DNA of 64,000 nt from Burkholderiales bacterium (GCA_947372225.1 CANBSV010000002.1:21679-85678), one strand, 5' to 3'; positions 26,401-36,322 are shown, numbered from the stretch's first letter. Numbers and translations are program-made. Notes: a model not told the origin generated them from the sequence alone.

Positions 26401-29280
26401 ATGTCCACCCAACCCACTCCCTCCAGCGCCGACGCCACTGCCGGACTGCGCGCCACGCTGAATCTGCCCGACACGCCGTTCCCCATGCGAGGCGACCTGC
26501 CCAAGCGCGAGCCGGCCTGGGTCCAGCAGTGGGAGCAAGCCGGCACCTACCAGCGCCTGCGCGAAGCACGCTGCGGCGCGCCGAAGTTCGTGCTGCACGA
26601 CGGCCCGCCGTACGCCAATGGTCAGATCCACATCGGACACGCCGTCAACAAGGTGCTCAAGGACATGATCGTGAAGTCGCGCCAGTTGAAGGGCATGGAC
26701 GCGACCTACGTGCCGGGCTGGGACTGCCACGGCCTGCCCATCGAAAACCAGATCGAGAAAACCTTCGGGCGCAACCTGCCGCGCGCCGAGGTGCAGGCCA
26801 AGGCCCGCGCCTACGCCACCGAACAGATCGCGCAGCAGATGGCCGACTTCAAGCGCCTGGGCGTGCTGGGCGATTGGGCGCACCCCTACCGCACGATGGA
26901 CTTCGGCAACGAAGCCGGTGAGATCCGCACGCTCAAGCGCGTGATGGAGCGCGGCCACGTGTACCGCGGCCTGAAGCCGGTGTACTGGTGCTTCGACTGC
27001 GGCTCGTCGCTGGCCGAGTTCGAGATCGAATACGCCGACAAGACCTCGCAATCGCTGGATGTGGCCTTTGCCTGTGCCGAGCCCGATCGGCTGGCTGCCG
27101 CCTTCGGCCTGCCTTCGTTGCCGCGCGAAGCCTTTGCGGTGATCTGGACCACGACCGCGTGGACGATCCCCGCCAACCAGGCGCTCAACCTCAACCCGGC
27201 ACTCGACTACTCGCTGGTCGACACCGAACGCGGCGTGCTGCTGTTGGCCGCTGCGCGTGTCGAAGACAGCCTGCAGCGCTACGGCATCGCCGGCACGGTG
27301 CTCGCCACCGCGCTGGGCGAGCGGCTCGACGGTATCGCTTTCCGGCACCCGCTGGCGCATGTCGATGCGGCCTACGACCGCACGAGCCCCGTCTACCTGG
27401 CCGACTACGCCACCGCTGACGATGGCACCGGTCTCGTGCACGCGGCACCGGCCTACGGCGTGGACGACTTCCGCTCGTGCATCGCCCACGGCATGGCGAT
27501 CGACGACATCCGCAACCCGGTGCTCGGCAGCGGCGTGTACGACGCGAGCCTGGCGCTGTTTGGCGGCCAGCACATCTGGAAAGCCGGCCCGGTGATCATC
27601 GAAGCGCTGCGCGAGGCCGGCCGTCTGCTCGCCACCTCGACCTTCCAGCACAGCTATCCGCACTGCTGGCGCCACAAGACGCCGGTGATCTACCGCGCAG
27701 CCGCGCAGTGGTTCGTGCGCATGGACGAGCCCACCGCCGACACCGCCGGCGTGTGCGCCACCGACCCGGCGCCGCAAACGCTGCGCCAGACCGCGTTGGC
27801 CGCCATCGACGCGACGCGTTTCTATCCCGAAAACGGCCGGGCCCGCCTGCGCGACATGATCGCCAACCGGCCCGACTGGTGCATCAGCCGCCAGCGCAAC
27901 TGGGGCGTGCCGCTGCCGTTTTTCCTGCACAAGGACAGCGCCGAACTGCACCCCGACACCCTCGCACTGATGGATCGCGCCGCCGCACTCGTCGAGCAAG
28001 GCGGGGTCGAGGCCTGGTCGCAACTCGACCCGCGCGACTGGCTGGGCGACGACGCCGCGAGCTACACCAAGAGCACCGACATCCTCGACGTGTGGTTCGA
28101 CTCGGGCTCGACCTTCGCGCACGTGCTGGGCGGCAGCCACGCCGGTGCCGGACACGGCAACGGCAGCGAGCCCGAGGCCGATCTGTACCTCGAGGGTCAC
28201 GATCAGCACCGCGGCTGGTTCCATTCATCGCTGCTGATCGCCTGCGCGACGGAGGGCCACGCGCCCTACCGCGGCTTGCTCACCCACGGTTTTGCCACCG
28301 ACGGCCAGGGCCGCAAGATGAGCAAGAGCCTGGGCAACGTGGTCGCGCCGCAGTCGGTCAGCGACAAGCTCGGCGCCGAGATCGTGCGGCTGTGGGTGGC
28401 CAGCACCGACTACTCGGGCGACCTCAACATCGACGACAAGATCCTGGCGCGAGTGGTCGACGGATACCGGCGCATCCGCAACACGCTGCGCTTCCTGCTG
28501 GCCAACACCAGCGATTTCGATGCCGCCACCGATGCCGTGCCGCTGGCCGATCTGCTCGAAGTCGACCGCTACGCGCTGGCGCGTGCAGCGCAGTTCCAGG
28601 CCGAGGTGCTCGCGCACTACGAGGTCTATGAATTCCACCCGGTGGTTGCCAAGCTGCAGGTCTATTGCAGTGAGGACCTGGGCTCGTTCTACCTCGATGT
28701 GCTCAAGGACCGGCTGTACACCACCGCGCCCAAGAGCCTGGCGCGGCGCAGCGCACAGACCGCGCTGTGGCACCTCACGCACGCCATGTTGCGCTGGATG
28801 GCACCGTTCCTCAGCTTCACCGCCGAGGAAGCCTGGCAGGTGTTCGCGCCCGGTCAGTCGCCCTCGATCTTCATCGAGACCTTCAGCGAGGTCGATGCGT
28901 GGGCCGATGCCGAGCTGCTGGCCAAGTGGAGCCGCATCCGCGAGATCCGCGACCTGGCCAACAAGCAGATCGAATCGGTGCGCGCAGCCGGGCAGCTGGG
29001 CTCGTCGCTGCAAGCCACGCTCGCCATCACCGCCAACGCGGCCGACCACGCGCTGCTCGCATCGCTGGGCGACGCCCTGAAGTTCGTGACCATCACATCC
29101 GAGGCCACGCTGTCGGCGGGCGATGAGCTGTCGATCGTGGTGGCGCCGTCAACGGCCGCGAAGTGCGAGCGCTGCTGGCACTACCGGGGCGACGTCGGTC
29201 ACGATGCGGCACACCCCACCATCTGTTCGCGTTGCACCAGCAACCTGCACGGCGACGGCGAAGTCCGCCGCGTGGCCTGA
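26401..29280 (+). CDS. ileS: Isoleucine--tRNA ligase
   Basis: Class I synthetase of 959 residues with editing. HIGH is present as [21 protein letters not shown] as [11 protein letters not shown], and the editing domain contains [17 protein letters not shown]. The C-terminal zinc finger is [10 protein letters not shown] plus ICSRC. The start at 26401 ([11 protein letters not shown]) directly precedes the conserved [19 protein letters not shown]; the longer frame from 26185 overlaps ribF. lspA begins three bases after the stop. Confidence 0.97.
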   Translation: MSTQPTPSSADATAGLRATLNLPDTPFPMRGDLPKREPAWVQQWEQAGTYQRLREARCGAPKFVLHDGPPYANGQIHIGHAVNKVLKDMIVKSRQLKGMDATYVPGWDCHGLPIENQIEKTFGRNLPRAEVQAKARAYATEQIAQQMADFKRLGVLGDWAHPYRTMDFGNEAGEIRTLKRVMERGHVYRGLKPVYWCFDCGSSLAEFEIEYADKTSQSLDVAFACAEPDRLAAAFGLPSLPREAFAVIWTTTAWTIPANQALNLNPALDYSLVDTERGVLLLAAARVEDSLQRYGIAGTVLATALGERLDGIAFRHPLAHVDAAYDRTSPVYLADYATADDGTGLVHAAPAYGVDDFRSCIAHGMAIDDIRNPVLGSGVYDASLALFGGQHIWKAGPVIIEALREAGRLLATSTFQHSYPHCWRHKTPVIYRAAAQWFVRMDEPTADTAGVCATDPAPQTLRQTALAAIDATRFYPENGRARLRDMIANRPDWCISRQRNWGVPLPFFLHKDSAELHPDTLALMDRAAALVEQGGVEAWSQLDPRDWLGDDAASYTKSTDILDVWFDSGSTFAHVLGGSHAGAGHGNGSEPEADLYLEGHDQHRGWFHSSLLIACATEGHAPYRGLLTHGFATDGQGRKMSKSLGNVVAPQSVSDKLGAEIVRLWVASTDYSGDLNIDDKILARVVDGYRRIRNTLRFLLANTSDFDAATDAVPLADLLEVDRYALARAAQFQAEVLAHYEVYEFHPVVAKLQVYCSEDLGSFYLDVLKDRLYTTAPKSLARRSAQTALWHLTHAMLRWMAPFLSFTAEEAWQVFAPGQSPSIFIETFSEVDAWADAELLAKWSRIREIRDLANKQIESVRAAGQLGSSLQATLAITANAADHALLASLGDALKFVTITSEATLSAGDELSIVVAPSTAAKCERCWHYRGDVGHDAAHPTICSRCTSNLHGDGEVRRVA

Positions 29281-29283
29281 GCC

Positions 29284-29811
29284 ATGGCACGCGGCAGGTC
29301 TTCGTCGTCATCGCGAAGCGACGGCCTGTGGCTGTGGCTGGGCCTCGCGGTGCTGGTGCTGCTGGCCGATCAGCTCAGCAAGACGCTGATCCTGGGCAGT
29401 TTCGCGCTCGGCGGCAGCCACACCGTCACCTCGTTTTTCAACGTCGTGCGGGTGCACAACACCGGCGCGGCGTTCAGCTTTCTGGCCGGCGCCTCGGGCT
29501 GGCAGCGCTGGTTCTTCGTCGCGCTGGGGCTGGGTGCCGCAGGGGCCATCGTGTGGATGCTCAAGCGCCATGGCGGCCAACGGCTGTTCAGCTTCGCGCT
29601 GGCGATGGTGCTTGGCGGCGCGGTGGGCAACGCGATCGACCGGCTGCTGCACGGCTACGTGATCGACTTCCTGCAGTTTCACTGGGGATGGCTCGCGCCA
29701 CTGTTTGCCGGCGGCTACTTTCCCAGCTTCAACCTGGCCGACAGCGCCATCACGCTGGGTGCGGCCTGCCTCATCCTTGACGAACTGTTGCGGGTGCGGC
29801 GCTCGAACTGA
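29284..29811 (+). CDS. lspA: Lipoprotein signal peptidase
   Basis: Inner-membrane aspartic peptidase that removes signal peptides from lipoproteins. Four hydrophobic helices in 175 residues; catalytic aspartates are D119 in GNAIDR and D153 in FNLADS, with [12 protein letters not shown] between helices one and two. Immediately follows ileS, as in E. coli. A promoter for the next gene begins four bases after its stop. Confidence 0.97.
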   Translation: MARGRSSSSSRSDGLWLWLGLAVLVLLADQLSKTLILGSFALGGSHTVTSFFNVVRVHNTGAAFSFLAGASGWQRWFFVALGLGAAGAIVWMLKRHGGQRLFSFALAMVLGGAVGNAIDRLLHGYVIDFLQFHWGWLAPLFAGGYFPSFNLADSAITLGAACLILDELLRVRRSN

Positions 29812-29814
29812 GCC

Positions 29815-29843
29815 TTGCCAAGGAATGAAACATATCGTATAAA
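29815..29843 (+). promoter_or_regulatory. Sigma-70-type promoter of the histone-like gene
   Basis: TTGCCA (29815-29820) and TATAAA (29838-29843), each five of six to consensus, separated by exactly 17 bases. The -10 box lies inside the perfect inverted repeat at 29828-29853. Confidence 0.7.
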
Positions 29844-29853
29844 CGATATGTTT
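29828..29853 (+). promoter_or_regulatory. Perfect 11-base inverted repeat over the -10 box (probable operator)
   Basis: Left arm AAACATATCGT (29828-29838), four-base spacer (29839-29842), right arm ACGATATGTTT (29843-29853). The AT-rich repeat stands out from the GC-rich surroundings and covers the -10 box and the likely start site, so a protein bound here would block transcription. It is followed by AAGGAGG (29858-29864), a near-perfect Shine-Dalgarno eight bases before the ATG. Confidence 0.6.
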
Positions 29854-29872
29854 ATTCAAGGAGGATCACTCA

Positions 29873-30484
29873 ATGAACACCACGCCTGACACAACCCCTG
29901 CCGCCAAGATCGCCGACAGCGCACCTGCGGCCAGCACACCAGCCCCGGCGGCCGAACCCGTTGCCGCCAGCAGCGTTGCGTCCAAGCCTGTCAAGCCCGC
30001 CGCCAAGGCTGCCCCCAAGGCCGCCAAGCCTGCAGCCAGCGCCAAGCCGAGCAAGCCCGCAGCCCAGAGCGCCAAGGCGTCGCCAGCTGTCGCGGCAAAG
30101 CCCGCCAAGCCGGCCAAGAAGCCCGCTGAACCTGTCGCCAAGAGCGCGCCCAAGAAGGCCGCGAAGCCCAGCGCCAAACCGGCAGCCAAGCCGGCTCCTG
30201 CGCCGGTGGCGGTCAAGGCCAAGCCGGCCGCACCCAAGCCACGCAAGCCCGGCAAGGTCGCGAAACCCAAGCTCGTGCGCGACAGCTTCACCATGCCGCA
30301 GGCCGACTTCGATCTGGTCGACGTGCTCAAGCAACGCGCACTGAACTTCCGCCACTCGGCCAAGAAGGGCGAGTTGCTGCGCGCCGGCCTGCAGGCCTTG
30401 GCCAGCCTGTCCGAGACGCAGCTGCAAGCTGCACTGGCACGCGTGACGCCGCTCAAGCCGGGTCGCCCCAAGCAGGCGAGCTGA
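29873..30484 (+). CDS. Histone-like AKP-rich protein with a C-terminal ribbon-helix-helix-like domain
   Basis: A 203-residue protein. Residues 1-130 are almost entirely alanine, lysine and proline with no fixed structure, like eukaryotic H1 tails and PhaF/AlgP-type nucleoid proteins. Residues about 135-180 form a short ordered domain: VRDSFTMPQ (strand), a helix around ADFDLVDVLKQRA, a turn, and a helix KKGELLRAGLQALASL. That strand-helix-helix pattern resembles ribbon-helix-helix DNA-binding domains. I infer a DNA-compacting protein, perhaps repressing its own promoter through the overlapping inverted repeat. Strong ribosome site. The protein family occurs widely in Burkholderiales without a settled function. 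Confidence 0.75.
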   Translation: MNTTPDTTPAAKIADSAPAASTPAPAAEPVAASSVASKPVKPAAKAAPKAAKPAASAKPSKPAAQSAKASPAVAAKPAKPAKKPAEPVAKSAPKKAAKPSAKPAAKPAPAPVAVKAKPAAPKPRKPGKVAKPKLVRDSFTMPQADFDLVDVLKQRALNFRHSAKKGELLRAGLQALASLSETQLQAALARVTPLKPGRPKQAS

Positions 30485-30494
30485 TAGGCAGATC

Positions 30495-30522
30495 GCCCGG
30501 CTGCATCACGGTGCAGCCGGGC
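30495..30522. terminator. Hairpin between convergent genes, probable bidirectional terminator
   Basis: Perfect 11-base stem GCCCGGCTGCA / TGCAGCCGGGC with a six-base loop, ten bases after the histone-like gene and two before the end of tctA. No T-run follows on either strand, so termination efficiency is uncertain. Confidence 0.5.
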
Positions 30523-30524
30523 CC

Positions 30525-32030
30525 TCAGTCCGCGTCATGGAGAAACGCCAGCCGTCGGCCGCTGGACGGCAGCAGCCCCCAGACCAGCAGCAACGCAGCG
30601 GCTGCCAGCAGCGCTGCTGACAGCGGTTCGCTCACGAAAGTGCCCCACTGGCCATGCGACAGCGCCAGCGCATCGTGCAGTTGGGCTTCCATCCGCGGCC
30701 CGAGCACGAAACCCAGCAGCAGCGGCACCAGATCGCAGCGCAGCTGGCGCAAGAAGTAACCCGCAGCGGCAAAAAACGACATCAAGCACACGTCGAAGGC
30801 GCTGCCGCGCAAGGCGTAAACACCGACGCAGCACAGCAGCGTGATGGCCGCAAACACATGCCGATCCGGCAGCTTCAGCAGCCGGATCCACAAGCCCAGC
30901 AGTGGCACGTTGATCATCACCAGCATCACCTGGCTGAGCCCCATCGACACGATCAGAGCCCACCACAGTTGCGGGTGGGTGGCGATCAGTGGCGGCACAG
31001 GCTGAACACCCTTGATCAGCATGGCCCCCATGACCATGGCCATGACAGCGTTGAGCGGAATGCCCAGCACCAGCACCGGCAGGAACGACGTCTGCGCGGC
31101 CGCGCTGTGGGCAGCCTCGGGACCCGCCACGCCACGAATATCACCCTTGCCGAAGCGTCCGAACTCACCGGCGAGCCTTTTTTCCAGCGCGTAGCTGGCC
31201 CTCGACGCACCCAGCGCCGAAGCGCCGGGCAGCAGACCCCTGAGCGATCCGATCACGGCACCGCGCCGGACCGCCGGGCCGGCCTCCCGGGCGTCCTTGC
31301 GCTCAGGCCACAGGCCACCGATCTCGCCGGCGACGACCTCGGAGCGTTCACCAGGCTGAGCGAGCCGATGGATGACATCGCTGAGAGCGAACAGTCCCAC
31401 GGCGAGCACCACAAACCCGATGCCGCCAGACAGGTCAGGAACCCCGAGACTGAAGCGCTGCGCGCCCGACGAGGCATCGGTGCCCACCAGCGACAGCAGC
31501 AGACCCAGCACGACCATGGCCAACGCCTTGAGACGCGTGCCCGCGGCCGTCACGGCGGCGCCGACCAGTGCAAGCACCATCAGCGCGACATGGTCGGCGG
31601 GTTCGAGCCCGAGCGCCAGCGCGGACAGCAGCGGGGCCACGGCGGCGATGAAGGCCAGCCCCACGCAGGCAGCAAACCCTGACCCCAGCGCGGCTGCCGT
31701 CAGCGCCACAGCGGCACGCCCTTGACGCGCCATCGGATGGCCTTCGATCGACGTCACTGCCGACGTCAACGTGCCCGGAGCGGGACCGAGGATCGCGCGA
31801 GTCGCCGCGCCGCGCTGCACGCCGAAAAACACACCCGCCAGCAAGGTCAGCGCGGCGGTCGCATCCAGGGCATGCACCCACGGCAGCAGCATCGCGATGG
31901 CCGCTGCCGCCCCCAGCCCGGGAAGGATGCCGATCAACGTTCCGAACAGGCAGCCAGCCAGGGCAAAAGCCAGGTTGTGCGCCGTGAGCGCAGCGTCCCA
32001 GCCCTGCGCCAGTGGGTGGATCCAGTCCAT
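30525..32030 (-). CDS. tctA: Tripartite tricarboxylate transporter large permease subunit (TctA family)
   Basis: Integral membrane protein of 501 residues with about twelve hydrophobic helices and the family blocks GILPGLGAAAAIAMLLP near the N-terminus, GVFFGVQRGAATRAIL, and the GASALGASRASYALEKR region. It forms the main translocation subunit of TTT carriers for carboxylates. tctB lies upstream on the same strand, 31 bases apart. No binding protein (TctC) gene is in the window; Burkholderiales often encode many of these elsewhere. Substrate cannot be inferred. Confidence 0.9.
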   Translation of the reverse strand: MDWIHPLAQGWDAALTAHNLAFALAGCLFGTLIGILPGLGAAAAIAMLLPWVHALDATAALTLLAGVFFGVQRGAATRAILGPAPGTLTSAVTSIEGHPMARQGRAAVALTAAALGSGFAACVGLAFIAAVAPLLSALALGLEPADHVALMVLALVGAAVTAAGTRLKALAMVVLGLLLSLVGTDASSGAQRFSLGVPDLSGGIGFVVLAVGLFALSDVIHRLAQPGERSEVVAGEIGGLWPERKDAREAGPAVRRGAVIGSLRGLLPGASALGASRASYALEKRLAGEFGRFGKGDIRGVAGPEAAHSAAAQTSFLPVLVLGIPLNAVMAMVMGAMLIKGVQPVPPLIATHPQLWWALIVSMGLSQVMLVMINVPLLGLWIRLLKLPDRHVFAAITLLCCVGVYALRGSAFDVCLMSFFAAAGYFLRQLRCDLVPLLLGFVLGPRMEAQLHDALALSHGQWGTFVSEPLSAALLAAAALLLVWGLLPSSGRRLAFLHDAD

Positions 32031-32061
32031 GAGCGGTGCGTCGGGCGCTACAGCCGTCGGC

Positions 32062-32514
32062 TCAGACCGGAAACAACGGCCAATCGAGCCTCAAGAACCA
32101 GGCGAACACGGCCCAGGTGGCGCACGTCAACACCACCACGGCCACCAGCACGGTGCGCCAATGGGCATCGGCACGGGCCAGGCTCGCGGTCAGGACCAGC
32201 AGCGCGACAGCGGCCAGCAGGCCCAGTTGCGACAACGTCACGCCAAAAACGCCGCAAGCCAGCACGACGAGCACGAGCGGCCGCCAGGCGATCGGCTCCA
32301 GCGGATGCCCGCCATCGGCCTCCAGCGTGAGCGCCTTGAACATCCCCAAGGCGCCCAGCACCATCAGCACCACGCTGAGCATCAGTGGAAAAAGACCGGC
32401 CCCAGGCTCCACTGACGTGCCCAGGCTGGCATCGCCGGCGCCCATCGCGAACGCCCCGCCGAGCACCAGGAACAACAACCCGGAGCCGAAGTCGCGCTGG
32501 CTCTTGATCTTCAT
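32062..32514 (-). CDS. tctB: Tripartite tricarboxylate transporter small permease subunit (TctB family)
   Basis: A 150-residue protein with four hydrophobic helices and the TctB opening (DFGSGLLFLVLGGAFAMGA) followed by GTSVEPGAGLFPLMLSVVLMVLGA, the conserved P-G-x-FP motif. It partners TctA. The start ATG at 32514 lies 13 bases after the stop of the upstream GspE-type gene, so the transporter may be read from the same transcript. Confidence 0.87.
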   Translation of the reverse strand: MKIKSQRDFGSGLLFLVLGGAFAMGAGDASLGTSVEPGAGLFPLMLSVVLMVLGALGMFKALTLEADGGHPLEPIAWRPLVLVVLACGVFGVTLSQLGLLAAVALLVLTASLARADAHWRTVLVAVVVLTCATWAVFAWFLRLDWPLFPV

Positions 32515-32527
32515 GTTCGCGCGCGGG

Positions 32528-34321
32528 TCATTCCCAGACCGGGGTGGCGCTCAACACTTCGGGCAGCGTGGTCACGCCTTCGGCCACCTTCATCGCGCCG
32601 GCCAGCCGCAGTGGACGCATGCCATCCTGCAACGCCTGCGCGCGCAATCGGGTGGCATCGGGCACGGGCTGAATGCACGAAACGGCAGCAGGCGTCACCG
32701 CCAGCAACTCGAACAGACCGGTGCGCCCGCGATAGCCGCTCATGCGGCATTCCAGGCAACCCACCGCCTTGTACGGAGTGGGGTGACCACTCAGACGCCA
32801 CGGCCGGGCAAAGGTGGCCAGCGCCTCGGCAGTGAGGTCCTCGTCGGGCTGCTTGCACTCCACGCACAGGGTGCGCACCAGCCGCTGCGCCAGCACCCCG
32901 ACCACGGTGGCGCCGATCAGGTAAGGCGGCACACCCAGATCGACCATCCGCGTGATGGCCGAGGCCGCATCGTTGGTGTGCAGGGTGCTGAACACCAGGT
33001 GGCCGGTCAGCGCCGCCTGAATCGCCATCTCGGCGGTCTCGAGGTCGCGGATCTCGCCCACCATGATGATGTCCGGGTCCTGGCGCATCAAGGCGCGCAC
33101 GCCTTCGGCAAAGCTGAAGTCAAGCGCCGGCTGCACCTGCGTCTGGTTGAACGCGGGCTGGATCATCTCGATCGGGTCTTCGATCGTGCACACATTGACC
33201 TCGTCGGTGGCAATGCGCCGCAAGGTCGAATACAGCGTGCTGGTCTTGCCCGAGCCGGTGGGCCCGGTCACCAGAATGATGCCGTTGGGCCGCGCGACCA
33301 GCTCCTGCCATCGCTTGGCATCGTGGTTGGAAAAGCCCAGCGCGTCGAGCGTCTTGACGCTGGTGTCGGGGTCGAAGATGCGCATGACCATCTTCTCGCC
33401 GAAAGCCGTGGGCAGCGTCGACAAGCGCATCTCGACCTCATCGCCGTCAGGGTTGCGCGTCTTGATGCGCCCGTCGAGCGGGCGACGCTTTTCGATCACG
33501 TCCATGCGCCCGAGCAGCTTGATGCGCGCGATCATCGCGCCCATCACGCCCGGGGGCAGCTGGTAGACGGTGTGCATCACGCCGTCGATGCGAAAGCGGA
33601 TCACGCTCAGGTCGCGGCGTGGCTCAAGGTGGATGTCCGAGGCACGCTGGTCAAAGGCGTATTGCCACAGCCAATCGACCACCTGCACCACGCCCTGGTC
33701 GTTGGCATCGAGCTGGCGGTTGCTGCGCCCGAGCTCCACCAGCTGCTCGAAGCTCGCGATGGCCGCGGTTTCGCCCTTCTTGACGGCCGAACGCACCGAA
33801 CGCGCCAGTGTGTAGAACTCGGTCGTGTACTTCTGCAACTCGAGCGGGCTGACCAGCACCAGCTTGATCGACTTGCGGGTGTGCGCTTCGATCTCGGGCA
33901 CCCAGGCGATGTCGAACGGCTCGCACGTGGCGATCGTGACCTCGGTCAGGATGACTTGCAGCGGCAGCGCCAGACGCCGCTCGGCGTAGGTGATCGACAT
34001 CACGTCGGCCACCCGGCCCACGTCGACCTTCAGCGGGTCGATGCGCAGGTAGGGCATGCCGCAGCGCTGCGCCAGCCAGGCCGTGAGTGCTTCGATGTCC
34101 AGCGTCCTGATGGCCCCACCGACTGGCCCCTTGCGCTGCAGCCCTGCGGCAGCCAGCCGCACCAGCGGGTGCTGCGCGCTTTGCGTGGAGCCAAAGCGCT
34201 GCATCGTCTTGTCCGCCTCGTAGGCCTCGATCATGCCGTCGTCGCGCAGCCAGCCCAGCAACTGGCGCCAGTCGAGTTTGCCGGTGGGTGGCGGTTCAGG
34301 CGGGCGGGTGGAAACGTTCAT
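32528..34321 (-). CDS. GspE/PilB-type secretion or pilus assembly ATPase, solitary
   Basis: A 597-residue hexameric-type ATPase. It has an N-terminal MshEN-like domain, then DQRASDIHLEPRR, Walker A GPTGSGKTSTL, the CTIEDPIE Asp box, the Walker B region DPDIIMVGEIRD and the HTNDAASA His box. A tetracysteine zinc site follows (CVEC and CLEC). Start ATG at 34321 (MNVSTRPPEP) preferred over an extension to 34357. No other type II secretion or type IV pilus gene is in the window, so its partners must be encoded elsewhere. Closest functional guess: PilB- or GspE-like motor. Confidence 0.87.
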   Translation of the reverse strand: MNVSTRPPEPPPTGKLDWRQLLGWLRDDGMIEAYEADKTMQRFGSTQSAQHPLVRLAAAGLQRKGPVGGAIRTLDIEALTAWLAQRCGMPYLRIDPLKVDVGRVADVMSITYAERRLALPLQVILTEVTIATCEPFDIAWVPEIEAHTRKSIKLVLVSPLELQKYTTEFYTLARSVRSAVKKGETAAIASFEQLVELGRSNRQLDANDQGVVQVVDWLWQYAFDQRASDIHLEPRRDLSVIRFRIDGVMHTVYQLPPGVMGAMIARIKLLGRMDVIEKRRPLDGRIKTRNPDGDEVEMRLSTLPTAFGEKMVMRIFDPDTSVKTLDALGFSNHDAKRWQELVARPNGIILVTGPTGSGKTSTLYSTLRRIATDEVNVCTIEDPIEMIQPAFNQTQVQPALDFSFAEGVRALMRQDPDIIMVGEIRDLETAEMAIQAALTGHLVFSTLHTNDAASAITRMVDLGVPPYLIGATVVGVLAQRLVRTLCVECKQPDEDLTAEALATFARPWRLSGHPTPYKAVGCLECRMSGYRGRTGLFELLAVTPAAVSCIQPVPDATRLRAQALQDGMRPLRLAGAMKVAEGVTTLPEVLSATPVWE

Positions 34322-34364
34322 GGCGCGGGGCTCACAAGTGGACGGGACAGGACGCACGCCCGTC

Positions 34365-35147
34365 TCAGGCCGGTGTGGCCAAGACAGACCCTACAGGCAG
34401 GGCACGCAGCATCTTCAACCATTTTCGCGCCGGCAACTGACCGGTCTGCTCGATGTGCGCCGCGCGCTCGGCCAGCGTGGCGGCATCGGGCCAGCTCACA
34501 CCCTTCCAGGCCACGACCACCGTGTTGCCTTCCCGGGTGGGCCGCAAGCTGAGCACGCAGTCCGCGCCAAACGCCGCGGCGATGCGCTGCGCACTGCGCT
34601 CGAAGCTGGCGTCGCGGCCGAACAGGTTGACCGTCATCGCCCCACCGGTCTTGAGCACGCGGTGGCACCCGGCATAGAACTCGTCCGAGTCGAGCACCGG
34701 GCTGGCCGCATCGTGGTCGTACAGGTCCACGCACAGCACGTCGGCGCTGGCGGCGTTTTTCGAGTCGGCCACCCATTGCCCGGCATCGGCTTCGATCAGC
34801 TTGAGCCGCGCGCTGGTCTCCAGCCGGAAGTAGGCACGGCACATGCCGATCACCTCGTCGTTGAGCTCGATCGCGGTGGTGCGCATGTGCAGCACGCCGT
34901 GGCAGTAACGCGTGATGGCGCCCGCGCCCAGACCAAGCTGCACCGCATGGCCTTCGCCGAGCTCGTCGCTGGGGCGCAGCAGCATCCACACCATCATGCG
35001 CTGCACGTATTCGAGCTCGATGGCCAGGGGCTTGCGGATGCGCATGGCGCCTTGCACCCAGGGCGTGCCCAGGTGCAGGTAGCGCACGCCATCGGCTTCG
35101 GAAATCGTGGCAGGCGCCGGTTCGGGTCGTTTGTTGATCTTCTTCAT
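34365..35147 (-). CDS. Spermidine synthase-like protein
   Basis: A 260-residue class I methyltransferase-fold protein of the spermine/spermidine synthase superfamily. The nucleotide-binding loop is QLGLGAGAIT, the acidic ribose-binding strand is TAIELNDEVIG, and the later CVDLYDHD matches the catalytic-loop position. It lacks the full N-terminal beta-sheet domain of SpeE, so aminopropyl transfer is uncertain. Start ATG at 35147 (MKKINKRPEP). Transcribed ahead of the GspE-type gene, 43 bases apart. Confidence 0.78.
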   Translation of the reverse strand: MKKINKRPEPAPATISEADGVRYLHLGTPWVQGAMRIRKPLAIELEYVQRMMVWMLLRPSDELGEGHAVQLGLGAGAITRYCHGVLHMRTTAIELNDEVIGMCRAYFRLETSARLKLIEADAGQWVADSKNAASADVLCVDLYDHDAASPVLDSDEFYAGCHRVLKTGGAMTVNLFGRDASFERSAQRIAAAFGADCVLSLRPTREGNTVVVAWKGVSWPDAATLAERAAHIEQTGQLPARKWLKMLRALPVGSVLATPA

Positions 35148-35296
35148 GGGTGCGGGGATGTTGCCACCGCTGCCCGGCGGATGTTGGCCCTGCATGGCAT
35201 CATCTGCGCCCTTCGCGCAAGCCCGCAGCAGTGGCCCCGCGACAGATTCCGGCCAGCAATCTGGCCTCTCGCTTTGACTTTCAACGGAGACAGACC

Positions 35297-36304
35297 ATGC
35301 GCTACTACAGCTACCTTGAGGAAAAGATCGCCGACAGCCTGACGATGCAAGAGCGCGACGTGCCCCGCCCCGGCCCCGGCCAGGTGCTGGTGCGCCTGAA
35401 GGCCTGCTCGCTCAACTACCGCGACCTGCTCATCATCACCGGGCGCTACCCGGGCATCAACTCCAAGGGCCTGGTGCCCGTGTCCGACGGTGCCGGCGAG
35501 GTGGTTGAAGTGGGCGCGGGCGTCGACCGCTTCAAGTCGGGTGACCGCGTCACCGGCTGCTTCTTCGAGACGTGGCTCAGCGGCCCGATGCTGCCCGAGC
35601 ACTACAACGCCGCCATCGGTGGCTCCACGCCCGGTGTGCTGAGCGAATACCGCGTGTTCGAAGCCGCCGCTCTGGTGGCCACACCGGCTCACCTGAGCGA
35701 TGAAGAAGCCGCCACGCTGCCGTGCGCCGCGCTCACCGCCTGGAACGCGCTGTACGAAGGCCGCCAGCTCGTGCCCGGCGAGACCGTGCTGGTGCTGGGC
35801 ACCGGCGGCGTGTCGATGTTCGCGCTGCAATTTGCCAAGGCCTCGGGCGCGAAGGTGATCGCCACCTCGTCGAGCGACGCCAAGCTCGAAAAGGCCAAGG
35901 CGCTGGGCGCCGATCACCTGATCAACTACCGCAACCACCCGGACTGGGAGCAAAAGGTGCTCGAGGCCACCGGCGGGCGCGGCGTGGACCACGTGGTCGA
36001 AGTGGGCGGGCCCGGCACGCTGCAGCGCTCGATCGCCGCAGCCCGCCATGCGGGTGCGGTGCACCTGATCGGCGTGCTGACCGGCGGCGAGATCAACCCG
36101 CTGGCCATCCTGTTCCGCACCACGCTGCTGCGCGGCGTGTTCGTGGGCTCGCGCGACATGTTCGAGTCGATGAACAAGCTGATCACCGCACGCCAGATCA
36201 AGCCGGTGGTCGACCGCGTGTTCGACTTCACCGAAGCACGCGCCGCGCTGACCCACCTCGAAGGCGCTTCGCACTTCGGCAAGGTGGTCATCCGCATCAG
36301 CTGA
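35297..36304 (+). CDS. Medium-chain NAD(P)-dependent alcohol dehydrogenase / quinone oxidoreductase-like
   Basis: A 335-residue MDR-superfamily oxidoreductase. N-terminal catalytic fold (LKACSLNYRDLLIITGRYPG, GLVPVSDGAGEVVEVG) and a Rossmann domain with VLGTGGVSMFALQFAKASGA. The catalytic-zinc cysteine and the structural-zinc cysteine cluster of true alcohol dehydrogenases are not visible, so a zinc-free oxidoreductase is more likely. Start ATG at 35297 with GGAGA about eight bases upstream. It is a single gene ending in a shared terminator with thiC. Confidence 0.85.
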   Translation: MRYYSYLEEKIADSLTMQERDVPRPGPGQVLVRLKACSLNYRDLLIITGRYPGINSKGLVPVSDGAGEVVEVGAGVDRFKSGDRVTGCFFETWLSGPMLPEHYNAAIGGSTPGVLSEYRVFEAAALVATPAHLSDEEAATLPCAALTAWNALYEGRQLVPGETVLVLGTGGVSMFALQFAKASGAKVIATSSSDAKLEKAKALGADHLINYRNHPDWEQKVLEATGGRGVDHVVEVGGPGTLQRSIAAARHAGAVHLIGVLTGGEINPLAILFRTTLLRGVFVGSRDMFESMNKLITARQIKPVVDRVFDFTEARAALTHLEGASHFGKVVIRIS

Positions 36305-36322
36305 TCCGCATCACCTGCGAAA

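Noticed and set aside
26287..28224. Open frame of 645 codons antisense to ileS
   Set aside because: Shadow of a certain gene; no motif and biased composition.
32036..34552. Open frame of 838 codons on the plus strand
   Set aside because: Lies opposite tctB and the GspE-type ATPase, both well supported. Composition is that of a GC-rich shadow.
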